From Clostridioides difficile (GTDB lineage Bacteria > Bacillota > Clostridia > Peptostreptococcales > Peptostreptococcaceae), in NCBI RefSeq assembly GCF_900243075.1, contig NZ_OEZH01000172.1:1-58883 (forward strand): a stretch of 58,883 nucleotides of DNA, read 5' to 3'. Position numbers and translations under genes: made by a program. Shown here piece after piece: positions 18,894 through 26,497 of the stretch. Under the pieces are notes generated by a model. It did not search any database and had not been told where the DNA came from. It saw nothing but the letters and a program-made list of their open reading frames with translations. The number at the start of each line of letters is the position of its first letter. Position 1 is the first letter of the stretch.

Positions 18894-20204
18894 TTATAAA
18901 GTTTTATCGTGTTTTTCTAAGAATGTTAGATATTCTTCCTTAGTCATAACTGGAGTAAAGGCATCTAATATATCTTTAGCATCTTTAGCATTATTAAAAA
19001 GAAGGTCTACAACTGTAAGTGCCATTGCTTTAGCAGGAATTATGTACGCTAAATCTTCATCAACTATTTCAAAATCTCTTGTATGAAGAGCACCTTTTAC
19101 ACCACCAATCATAGGGTGAAGAGTAGGCATTATATGAGATACATCTCCAAAATCAAAAGAACCTGTAAAGTCTCCACCATCAATAACTTTTCCTTTTAGA
19201 CCTAAATCTTCAAGATTGTTTCTAAATAAATTATCAAGATTTTTATATCTTAATATTGGAAGATATCCAGGAATTTCAGTTATTTCAACATCAGCTCCGA
19301 CTGCCATTCCACCAGCCATCAAGGCTTTATTTATTCTTTCATTAGCATCAATCATACCGTTTATAGTTCTAGCTCTAACATATGATTCCATATGAACATC
19401 AGCGGGAACAACATTTACTATATCTCCACCTTTTGTTATGATAGGGTGGAATCTAACTCTTTCAGATTCTTTAAAAGTTTCTCTAAGTGCATTTACGTTG
19501 TTTATAGCAAGCATTGCTGCATTTAAAGCATTTATTCCATCATGTGGAGCAGAACCAGCATGAGATTCTTTACCTATAAACTTAACTTTTTTGCCAACGA
19601 ATCCATTACTCTCAGGACCAACTAGAGCCTTATCTTCTCCTAAATCAGAAGAGTGAAACATCATAGATATATCTATATCATCAAAATAACCTCTTTTTAT
19701 TAACTCTTGTTTTCCACCAAAGTAAGTTATTTTTCCTTCTTTTTTTAGTTGTTCTCTGTATTCCAACTCAATGAATTCTTCTGCAGGAGTAGCCATAAAA
19801 GATACTTTACCATCTAAATGTTCTAAAACACCACTTTTTACTAAACCAACAGCAGCACCTAACATTCCAGCTATCTGAATATTGTGTCCACAAGTATGAG
19901 ATGCACCTATTTCATTAGCATCTTTATGTTCTTTACATGATATACCATCTAGTTCTCCAAGTATAGATATATGAGGACCTTCTTTACTAGAACTTGCATC
20001 TGCCTTACATCCTGTTACAGCTATATTTTTTTCTACAGATAAGTTTAATTCTTGTTCAAAGAAGTTTGAAACAGCTTCTGTAGTTTTAAATTCTTTATAT
20101 CCATATTCTGGGTTCTTGTATATTCCTTGACCTATTTTCAATATTTTTTCTCTATTTTCATCTATAGTCTTTATTACTAGAGATTTTAATTGTTCTTTAT
20201 TCAT
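18894..20204 (-). CDS. M20 family amidohydrolase (aminobenzoyl-glutamate hydrolase-like)
   Basis: 436-residue metallohydrolase. The features are those of the M20D amidohydrolase group: YKNPEYGYKEFKTTE near the start, GASHTCGHNIQIAG carrying metal ligands, TPAEE with the acidic pair, MMFHSSD and a SHAGSAPHDGINALNAA lid motif. Likely it removes an acyl or aminobenzoyl group from an amino acid. It is the last gene of a three-gene operon, 12 bp after a small membrane protein that may bring in its substrate. AGGAGG precedes the ATG. Confidence 0.85.
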   Translation of the reverse strand: MNKEQLKSLVIKTIDENREKILKIGQGIYKNPEYGYKEFKTTEAVSNFFEQELNLSVEKNIAVTGCKADASSSKEGPHISILGELDGISCKEHKDANEIGASHTCGHNIQIAGMLGAAVGLVKSGVLEHLDGKVSFMATPAEEFIELEYREQLKKEGKITYFGGKQELIKRGYFDDIDISMMFHSSDLGEDKALVGPESNGFVGKKVKFIGKESHAGSAPHDGINALNAAMLAINNVNALRETFKESERVRFHPIITKGGDIVNVVPADVHMESYVRARTINGMIDANERINKALMAGGMAVGADVEITEIPGYLPILRYKNLDNLFRNNLEDLGLKGKVIDGGDFTGSFDFGDVSHIMPTLHPMIGGVKGALHTRDFEIVDEDLAYIIPAKAMALTVVDLLFNNAKDAKDILDAFTPVMTKEEYLTFLEKHDKTL

Positions 20205-20216
20205 AATAAATTCCTC

Positions 20217-20687
20217 CTATATTTTACCTTGAATACTTAAAACTATATGAGCTATACTTGCACATGCAAAGAATATAGTCGTAAAGACAATAATTGAGAT
20301 TATAACTATTTTCCATGACATTTCTTTTAAAGCTTCTATTTTATTTCCAACAGAAATTCCTGCAAAAGCTAGTAGTGGAGTAGTTATAGCCATAAAGTTA
20401 ATATTATTAGTGTTAGTTAAAAATACTTCAGATGTTGGGCTATAAGGCATACTAAGTAAAAGTCCTATTATAGTTGCAAATCCAAAGGCTGGAAAGATTG
20501 ATTTAGGAAATAAATCTTTTATAATCATAGCAGCCATAGCAGCTAATATTAGCATCACCATACCAGGAAGAGCTGTAGCTATAGATGTACCAACGCTAAT
20601 TCTTTGTCCTATAAGAATTATAACTCCAATAACAGACATAACCAATAATTGATATGAACTTTTCTTTAAATCTAAATTAGCAAACAT
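20217..20687 (-). CDS. small membrane protein, partner of the DUF3100 protein
   Basis: 156 residues, nearly all hydrophobic, with about five helices. I do not recognise it with confidence; by position and composition it looks like the second half of a split transporter, since it begins 3 bp after the stop of the DUF3100 gene, with its AAGGAG site inside that gene. It probably acts with that protein to move the substrate of the downstream amidohydrolase. No catalytic motif is visible. Confidence 0.6.
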   Translation of the reverse strand: MFANLDLKKSSYQLLVMSVIGVIILIGQRISVGTSIATALPGMVMLILAAMAAMIIKDLFPKSIFPAFGFATIIGLLLSMPYSPTSEVFLTNTNNINFMAITTPLLAFAGISVGNKIEALKEMSWKIVIISIIVFTTIFFACASIAHIVLSIQGKI

Positions 20688-20690
20688 TTA

Positions 20691-21542
20691 CTAGCACTCT
20701 CCTTCTGTAGTTTCGATTTCTTTAGTCTTTTTATTTCTTGAGAATTTAGGTTCCAAAATCTTATACATAAAATTAGTAAATGGTAAGGATACAAAAACTA
20801 AGAATATAATTCCTGTTATACTGGACATCATATTACTTGTTGCTGCATAGGCAAGTATTGTATCTGCCATTTCTGGTGGTACCATAGTAGATAGTGAACC
20901 AGCAGCTGCTGTCATCATACTTCCACTACCAACACCACAGGCCATTCCCAAAGCATATGGGTGAAGACCACTATAAATAGATATTGAACCTAGCACACTA
21001 AAGTATATAGTTCCAAGAACAGTACCCATTAAATATGTACCAAGTACACCACTACCTTCTGGAGAGTTTATCCCATATTTCTCTGATATAACTCCTAAAG
21101 AAGGCTCACGGCTTATACTTGCAGTAGCTCCAACGGCTTCTCTTTTCATTCCAAATATCAATGCAAGAGGTAATGCAACGATTGGTGCAAGTATATGACC
21201 AAATTCTTGAGCGATAAATGCTGGTCCAGCCTGAATTATCTTGTCAATGTTTGGACCAACTGTAGTACCATACTTTATACCAAGCATTACTAGTGCAATT
21301 CCAACGACTTCACCAGCAATGTTTATTTCTTTTTCTCCAATTACTTTTTTAAGTGCTTTAATTTTCTTTCCTAATAAATCGGGTGTTATTATAAGTCCAA
21401 TTATAACTGCATAAAGCATAGGGAACAGTACTATAGAGGCTTTTCCAATAGCTATAGTTCTTTGACCTATAAATTCACATATTACTACCAATATTAAACA
21501 AGTTAAAAATACTTGAATAAAATGTTTTTTATTAATTTCCAT
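20691..21542 (-). CDS. DUF3100 family membrane protein
   Basis: 283-residue integral membrane protein with about eight helices. The start (IGQRTIAIGKASIVLFPMLYAVIIG) and the AGPAFIAQEFGHILAPIVALPLAL segment fit the DUF3100 family, which has no proven function. It is the first gene of an operon with a second membrane protein and an M20 amidohydrolase, so I infer a transporter for amide-linked amino acids. GGGAGG lies 5 nt before the ATG. Confidence 0.65.
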   Translation of the reverse strand: MEINKKHFIQVFLTCLILVVICEFIGQRTIAIGKASIVLFPMLYAVIIGLIITPDLLGKKIKALKKVIGEKEINIAGEVVGIALVMLGIKYGTTVGPNIDKIIQAGPAFIAQEFGHILAPIVALPLALIFGMKREAVGATASISREPSLGVISEKYGINSPEGSGVLGTYLMGTVLGTIYFSVLGSISIYSGLHPYALGMACGVGSGSMMTAAAGSLSTMVPPEMADTILAYAATSNMMSSITGIIFLVFVSLPFTNFMYKILEPKFSRNKKTKEIETTEGEC

Positions 21543-21990
21543 GATTTCCTCCCCAAAAAGAATAAATATTGTACTTATCTAAAATAAAAAATACGTTTTC
21601 TTAAGCATAATACGTTTTCCTACATAAAATAACAAAAACTATTTCAGATAAGTTTTAGAAATGTCATTAACATGTCCTTAACTAAGGATAAAACAAAAAT
21701 TTAACATTGTCAACGAAAAATATCTAAAATATTACATATTTTGAATATATTGTAATAAGGCTTTATTTATCAAAAAATTGTTTAAATATTGTAGGAATAA
21801 TAGGTAAAAAGCTTTAAAATTAATAATATAAAATTAAAAAATAGTAAATTAAAATTTTAAAATAGATGGATGAAAGTAGCTTAGAAAATATAGAAATGAA
21901 TAGTACAATAGAACATAATACAGAAGCAGTCTTAATTAGTTGTAAAAATAAAGATTAAATAAATTTAATGACTTTAGTAGGTGGTAATGA
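21543..21990. other. divergent promoter region
   Basis: About 450 bp of AT-rich sequence separates the minus-strand DUF3100 operon from the plus-strand WYL regulator. No gene or strong repeat is visible. It must hold both promoters, and the WYL regulator could act here on the divergent operon, but I see no clear operator. Confidence 0.45.
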
Positions 21991-22914
21991 ATGAAAATAA
22001 ATAGATTAACAGAAATAATAGTAATACTATTAAATAAAAAACTAGTAACAGCTAAAGAGTTGGCTAAGAGATTTGAGGTTTCTACAAGAACCATATATAG
22101 AGATATAGAAACTTTGTCTATGTCAGGAGTACCAGTATATATGACGAAAGGCAAGGGAGGAGGAATATCTTTAATAGAAGAATATTCTATAGATAAGACC
22201 ATTTTGTCAAAAGAAGATAAAGAGAGTTTAATAGTGGCACTGAAAACATTACAAGCAACAAAGTATCCAGAAATAAATTCAGTAGTAAATAAAATTGGTT
22301 CAATATTTGGAGAGCAGAACTTTGCAAACTGGATTGAAATAGACTTTACTGAATGGGGAAGTAATTTTAATGAAGATGATAAATTTACAAAAATAAAAGA
22401 AGCTATTTTAAGGCGTAATACCATAAGCTTTGATTATGTAAATAGTTTATCAAGTCAAACAAACAGAACTGTCGAGCCTATGAAGCTTATGTATAAGAGT
22501 AAGACTTGGTATTTGTATGGATTTTGTAAATTAAAGGCTGATTTTAGGATATTTAGAATTAGTAGAATAAAGAATTTAGTTGTAAAAGAAGAAGTATTTT
22601 CAAGAAAGGTTATAGAGGATGTATGTTTGAATGATTCTAAGGTAATTAAGGAAAATACTATAACTTTGAAATTGAGGTTTAAAGAAAAGATGCTTTTTAG
22701 AGTATTTGATGATTTTAATAAAGATTTAATAACCAAGAATGAAGATAATACATACGATGTAATTACAGAATTTCCTGTTGGGGAGTGGATTTATGGATAT
22801 ATTTTATCATTTGGGGATAATGTTGAAGTACTTGAACCTAGAGATGTTAGAGATAATGTAATAACTAGGTTAAAAGAGTTATCTAGAATTTATTTATTAG
22901 AAAATAATGACTAG
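21991..22914 (+). CDS. YafY/DeoR-type transcriptional regulator with WYL domain
   Basis: 307 residues. The N-terminal HTH_11 helix-turn-helix (about 5-60) includes TAKELAKRFEVSTRTIYRDIETL. A WYL ligand-sensing domain follows (about 135-215, with WYLYGFCKLK) and then a C-terminal extension (WCX-like). Such proteins often regulate a divergent or downstream gene; here a GyrI-like ligand-binding protein follows at 23253, a common pairing. The final codons are part of a 46-bp sequence that is repeated five times downstream. Confidence 0.87.
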   Translation: MKINRLTEIIVILLNKKLVTAKELAKRFEVSTRTIYRDIETLSMSGVPVYMTKGKGGGISLIEEYSIDKTILSKEDKESLIVALKTLQATKYPEINSVVNKIGSIFGEQNFANWIEIDFTEWGSNFNEDDKFTKIKEAILRRNTISFDYVNSLSSQTNRTVEPMKLMYKSKTWYLYGFCKLKADFRIFRISRIKNLVVKEEVFSRKVIEDVCLNDSKVIKENTITLKLRFKEKMLFRVFDDFNKDLITKNEDNTYDVITEFPVGEWIYGYILSFGDNVEVLEPRDVRDNVITRLKELSRIYLLENND

Positions 22915-23095
22915 ACTAAAGATTTTATCTAAAATTTATTCATTAAAAAATAATGACTAGACTAAAGATTTTATCTAGAATTTATTTATTAGAAAATAAT
23001 GACTAGACTAAAGATTTTATCTAAAATTTATTCATTAAAAAATAATGACTAGACTAAAGATTTTATCTAGAATTTATTTATTAGAAAATAATAGC
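22879..23095. repeat. 46-bp tandem repeats derived from the end of the WYL gene
   Basis: The last coding bases and stop codon of the WYL gene (ATCTAGAATTTATTTATTAG, then AAAATAATGACTAG) are repeated downstream at an exact 46-bp spacing (TGACTAG at 22908, 22954, 23000 and 23046; a degenerate copy at 23092). Two variants alternate, TCTAGAATTTATT and TCTAAAATTTATT, so the higher-order period is 92 bp. The first unit holds the stop codon, so extra copies do not change the protein. Confidence 0.85.
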
Positions 23096-23252
23096 GAGAC
23101 TAAAGAAGTTATATAAAGTTTATTCGTTACAAAATGTCTCACTAAGTTTAATTATATTAAAAATATGACATAAAGGTGTCGTATATTATAAATTATAATT
23201 AAATAAGTTCAAGACTAAAATAGATTAATAAAAACAAAGTAAGGTATAAAGT

Positions 23253-23753
23253 ATGGATTATGAAATAGTAAATATAAGTAAAAAAATAGTTATAGGAATA
23301 TCAAAAGAGACTACAAATAAAGATGGACAAGCAGTAAATGATATAGGTGAATCATGGAAAAAATTTATGGGGAAAGGTATATACAATGCTATAAAAGGCA
23401 AAAAAAATGAAAAGACAATAGGTTTATATACAGATTACCAAGGCGATTTTACAAGTCCGTATAATTTTGTTGCATGTTGTGAAGTAAATACTGATGTGGA
23501 TAAATATAATAATTTAGACGAATTAAATGCTAAGGATAGTGTTGGAGAAATTGTTGTGAGTAAAGTTATACCAGCAGGTAAGTATGCAAAGTTTATTATA
23601 GTAGGAGATGCTCAAAAAGCTTTGGGAGAGTTTTGGGCTAAATTTTGGGAAATGGATTTTGATAGGACTTATATAAGTGATTTTGAAGAATATCAAAATA
23701 ATATGTATGATATGAATAAACAGGAAATTCACATCTACATAGGTATAAAGTAA
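23253..23753 (+). CDS. GyrI-like small-molecule-binding protein
   Basis: 166 residues with the AraC effector-binding/GyrI fold pattern: paired repeats with DYEIVNISKKIVIGIS at the start and the PAGKYAKFIIVG plus FWAKFWEM segment in the second half, ending EIHIYIGIK. These stand-alone domains bind hydrophobic or cationic small molecules and some protect gyrase. No DNA-binding domain is present. It follows a WYL regulator and may be its regulated partner. Confidence 0.75.
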   Translation: MDYEIVNISKKIVIGISKETTNKDGQAVNDIGESWKKFMGKGIYNAIKGKKNEKTIGLYTDYQGDFTSPYNFVACCEVNTDVDKYNNLDELNAKDSVGEIVVSKVIPAGKYAKFIIVGDAQKALGEFWAKFWEMDFDRTYISDFEEYQNNMYDMNKQEIHIYIGIK

Positions 23754-23885
23754 ATTTATTTGTAGGATTTAGTATATAAAATTTACAGCCTGGAAATATT
23801 TATGTGTATTTTTTAGATAAAAAACACGGTAAAATCTTGATTATCCCCTAAAACATTGTATCTATCGCAATATCTAAGGATTAGA

Positions 23886-23925
23886 AGCACTAATTTTACT
23901 ACTTACGAATGAGCCTTGATATGCC
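23886..23925. repeat. degenerate Tn916-type integrase-arm/end repeat, copy 1
   Basis: ACTAATTTTACTACTTACGA followed by a GAGCCTTGATATG block matches 28566-28604 at about 34 of 40 positions. Its complement contains AGTAGTAAAATT, close to the DR2 sequence bound by the arm-binding domain of Tn916 integrase (from memory). I read it as a relic of an element end. Confidence 0.4.
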
Positions 23926-23999
23926 GATAATCTGAGATTTGCAAAGATATGGTACAGCACATCAGTATTGAAACATCAAAATTGAATAAAGCATATAGA

Positions 24000-24030
24000 C
24001 TAAGGAACGCCACAAAGAAGCGTTCCTTAG
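24000..24030 (-). terminator. terminator of the LysR-type gene
   Basis: Perfect 11-bp inverted repeat CTAAGGAACGC/GCGTTCCTTAG with a 9-nt loop, ending 14 bp from the stop codon at 24044. Confidence 0.7.
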
Positions 24031-24043
24031 GTGTAAGCATTAT

Positions 24044-24922
24044 TTATGATTCATTTAAGTTTTTTACTAATTCAACGAAATTAGTTAGATTCTGTGAAAG
24101 CCATTTATCTTTGTGATATATTAATTGTGATTCTATTATATAATGTGTTTGATAATCAATTTTCGCTAATTCTTTCTTATTTAACTCATTCTGAACAACT
24201 AACTGTGGTAAAATACATATTCCCAAATTACTTAAAACTGCTTGTTTTATAACTTGTAAACTGCTAGTTTCAAGAACGATTTTAGGATTTATGGAATACT
24301 CCAATAAATCTTTTTCAAACATTTTTCTGTAGCAACAATTTTTTCCAGTTAGAATAAGTTTTTGATTTTCAAAATCATAGATTGATACATTCTCTTTTTT
24401 TGCTAATTGTTGTTGAGGTGTGGAAAAAGCACAAATAGTTTCACTGATTTTTACAACAGTTTTTAAACTTGGATGATTAATAGGAGTATCTAATACATAA
24501 GCTATATCTATTGTATTGTCTGATAGTAAAGAGATAACATCTGGTGTATCTAAAACATATAAGTATATTTCTACAGCAGGATATTTAGTTTGGTAAGATT
24601 CTATAATATCTGGCAGTCTATATATGCAGATTGATTCAGAAGCACCTATAACTATGCGTCCTTTTTCATTGTTTAAAAAGTTCTCTTTTAATTCTTTTGA
24701 CAAACTTAGTATTTTTTTTGCATAGGGGATTAAATCATGTCCAGCAGAAGTTAGAGTAATGTTTTTTCCAATACGTTCAAAAAGTCTGACATCTAATTCT
24801 TCTTCGAGTTGCTTTATTTGCGTTGTTACATGAGACTGTGCGTAGTGAAGATATTCAGCAGTTTTTGTAAAATTTTTTATTTCACTTAAAAGTAAAAATG
24901 TTTCTAAATGTTTAAGGTTCAT
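24044..24922 (-). CDS. LysR-family transcriptional regulator
   Basis: 292 residues: N-terminal winged helix (MNLKHLETFLLLSEIKNFTK, then the AEYLHYAQSHVTTQIKQLE recognition region), linker helix, and a periplasmic-binding-like effector domain (about 85-290). The start at 24922 follows AAAGGAG by 6 nt; a TTG 15 bases further upstream overlaps this site and is unlikely. It is divergent from a small cupin gene at 25045, the classical LysR arrangement in which it controls the neighbour and itself. The effector is unknown. Confidence 0.87.
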   Translation of the reverse strand: MNLKHLETFLLLSEIKNFTKTAEYLHYAQSHVTTQIKQLEEELDVRLFERIGKNITLTSAGHDLIPYAKKILSLSKELKENFLNNEKGRIVIGASESICIYRLPDIIESYQTKYPAVEIYLYVLDTPDVISLLSDNTIDIAYVLDTPINHPSLKTVVKISETICAFSTPQQQLAKKENVSIYDFENQKLILTGKNCCYRKMFEKDLLEYSINPKIVLETSSLQVIKQAVLSNLGICILPQLVVQNELNKKELAKIDYQTHYIIESQLIYHKDKWLSQNLTNFVELVKNLNES

Positions 24923-24935
24923 TTTATCTCCTTTC

Positions 24936-24960
24936 AAACAATCTCAAATCAAGATTGTTT
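24936..24960. promoter_or_regulatory. putative LysR operator between divergent genes
   Basis: AAACAATCT (24936-24944) and AGATTGTTT (24952-24960) form a perfect 9-bp inverted repeat with a 7-bp spacer, just upstream of the LysR start. Further AATCA half-sites follow toward the cupin gene. Confidence 0.5.
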
Positions 24961-25044
24961 CAATCAAAATAATCTATTTTATCAATTCATTTTTTTATGC
25001 TAACATGAAAATATAAAATAATCAATGAAAAATGGAGGTTAGTT

Positions 25045-25389
25045 ATGAAAGCTATAAATTTAGTAAAAGAAGTTAATGTGTTAGAAAATTTGTATGTTTA
25101 TAAGAAAGTTGGATATTTGAATTCTCATGTTCTTAGCGTTGTTCAAGTTGAAAACCGTACCTTGGATTTTCATACACATGAATTTTCAGATGAACTTTTT
25201 TTTGTAATCGAAGGCAGTTTTAATTTAGAAACAGAAGCTGGAAAAACTAAAGTAAAGGCTGGAGAATTTATTATTGTTCCTAAAGGTATGAAACATCGCC
25301 CCGTAGTTGAAAAATTAACAAAGTTTTTAATGATAGAGTTAGAGGGAACATTAAACAAAGAAAATAGTGGCGATTTATATGAAGACTAA
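25045..25389 (+). CDS. small cupin-domain protein
   Basis: 114-residue single-domain cupin. Motif 1 is FHTHEFSDELFFVIEGSF, with two histidines and a glutamate as likely metal ligands, and motif 2 is PKGMKHRP. Family members range from metal-dependent enzymes to sugar or phenolic binders, so the substrate is open. It is divergent from the LysR regulator that probably controls it. GGAGG lies 8 nt before the ATG. Its last codons belong to a 120-bp sequence duplicated at 26161-26280. Confidence 0.8.
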   Translation: MKAINLVKEVNVLENLYVYKKVGYLNSHVLSVVQVENRTLDFHTHEFSDELFFVIEGSFNLETEAGKTKVKAGEFIIVPKGMKHRPVVEKLTKFLMIELEGTLNKENSGDLYED

Positions 25390-25480
25390 AGTTACCTATG
25401 TATGAAAGAATGTTAAATAAGCAAGTTGTTCTGTTCATTAAAGATATGACGAGATATTGTGGTGAAACGTAGTATTATTT
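25361..25480 (+). repeat. 120-bp direct repeat, copy 1 (cupin gene tail)
   Basis: Begins AAAATAGTGGCGATTTATAT inside the cupin gene and ends AGTATTATTT. It matches 26161-26280 over exactly 120 bp, with about a dozen substitutions and no gaps. Confidence 0.85.
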
Positions 25481-25619
25481 GTGGGAAAAATGAAGAGATT
25501 TCATGAGGATATTAACTTATGAATTTTGATATAGAACTATTGCTTCACAAATGATGACATGAAAAGCGAGGAGTTTTTTACTTGTTTTTGATATGCTTTA
25601 TGCAGAGGAGGTAAATGTA

Positions 25620-26123
25620 ATGAAAGATTTATTAGGATATGAAGAGTATAGCTTTGTAAGTTCTAAAGATAAGGAATTTATATTGGCTTTTAATGCTGAA
25701 ATGAATAGGCTTGGTTATACTTGTAATCAAACAATAGGAGAAGGATATTGTTGGGGTCGTAAAATGATTATTTACACAAAAGCAGGAGTAAAAAGTAAAA
25801 AATCATATGCTCGGATTTATCTGCGTGAAAATGATTTAATTCTACGTATGTATTTCAGCAATGTGGATAAGCAGAGACAGGCTATTGAACAAGCCCCAGA
25901 CTATATTCAGCAAGCTTTTACAGGAGATTATGGAGCTTGTAAACATTGTCATAATATGAAAGAGGATTGTTCATGTAACCATAGGAAAAGCTATACCATT
26001 CACGGCAAGAGATATGAATTATGCGACGGATTTGCTTTTTGGTTTTTTTCTCCAGATGTTACAAAAATCCCAGAATATATTAAGCTGTTTCTTACCTTTT
26101 ACCCTGAAAAGAGGAAAAAGTAA
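25620..26123 (+). CDS. hypothetical protein with cysteine-rich metal-binding-like segment
   Basis: 167 residues from the ATG at 25620, which follows GGAGGT by 7 nt; the ATG at 25593 has no ribosome site. I do not recognise the family. A cysteine/histidine cluster (CKHCHNMKEDCSCNHRK, near residue 110) looks like a zinc ribbon, and the N-terminal half is mixed alpha/beta with many aromatic residues. It is flanked by both copies of a 120-bp direct repeat, so it may have been inserted or duplicated as a unit. It lies in the island and may be cargo. Confidence 0.6.
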   Translation: MKDLLGYEEYSFVSSKDKEFILAFNAEMNRLGYTCNQTIGEGYCWGRKMIIYTKAGVKSKKSYARIYLRENDLILRMYFSNVDKQRQAIEQAPDYIQQAFTGDYGACKHCHNMKEDCSCNHRKSYTIHGKRYELCDGFAFWFFSPDVTKIPEYIKLFLTFYPEKRKK

Positions 26124-26160
26124 TAACAAATTTTTTGTTTGTATGTTAACAGGAAAATAT

Positions 26161-26280
26161 AAAATAGTGTCGATTTATATGAAGATTAAAGTTACTTATG
26201 TATGAAAGAAGGCTAAATAAACAAGTTGTTCTAAGCATTAAAGATATGACGAGATATTGTAGTGAAATGCAGTATTATTT
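26161..26280 (+). repeat. 120-bp direct repeat, copy 2
   Basis: Non-coding copy of 25361-25480. It ends exactly where the truncated IS1182-type fragment begins at 26281, so the IS junction or a recombination event defines its right edge. Confidence 0.85.
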
Positions 26281-26497
26281 AAACAAAAGTATATCTATTA
26301 GCAGATGACTCTATTTTTGTACCATCAATAAATAGAGTATCCTTTGAAATCTCTTTATTATCTCCAAGAAAGTTTGTAAACTGTGCAATCAAATTTTTGC
26401 TTACTAGTGAAAAATGAATACTACAAAATCTTGCAATTGTTGAATGGTCTGGAGCACACAAGAATCCCAGGCTCTTTTGAACTTGGGATTTATTTTT
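26279..26497 (-). pseudogene. IS1182-type transposase remnant, internally deleted (copy A)
   Basis: The minus strand encodes about 58 residues (APDHSTIARF to ESSANRYTFV) that match the larger copy at 35.4-36.0 kb. Here the N-terminal part is deleted, joining GTCTGGAGC directly to the 5' end hairpin AATCCCAG/CTTGGGATT. The 3' side stops at 26281 after TTTGTT, where the ORF runs into a TAA. Full IS1182 transposases are about 450-550 residues, so this is a relic. Confidence 0.8.

Larger units (their letters stand above)
23754..24043. other. left edge of the accessory island
   Basis: 290 bp without a gene. It contains an integrase-arm-like sequence (23886-23925) that closely matches 28566-28604, and the terminator of the LysR gene at 24000-24030. 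Host backbone appears to stop in this interval. Confidence 0.45.

Noticed and set aside
22879-23095. A CRISPR array
   Set aside because: The repeats are contiguous 46-bp units without unique spacers and derive from the adjacent gene's 3' end; no cas genes are present.
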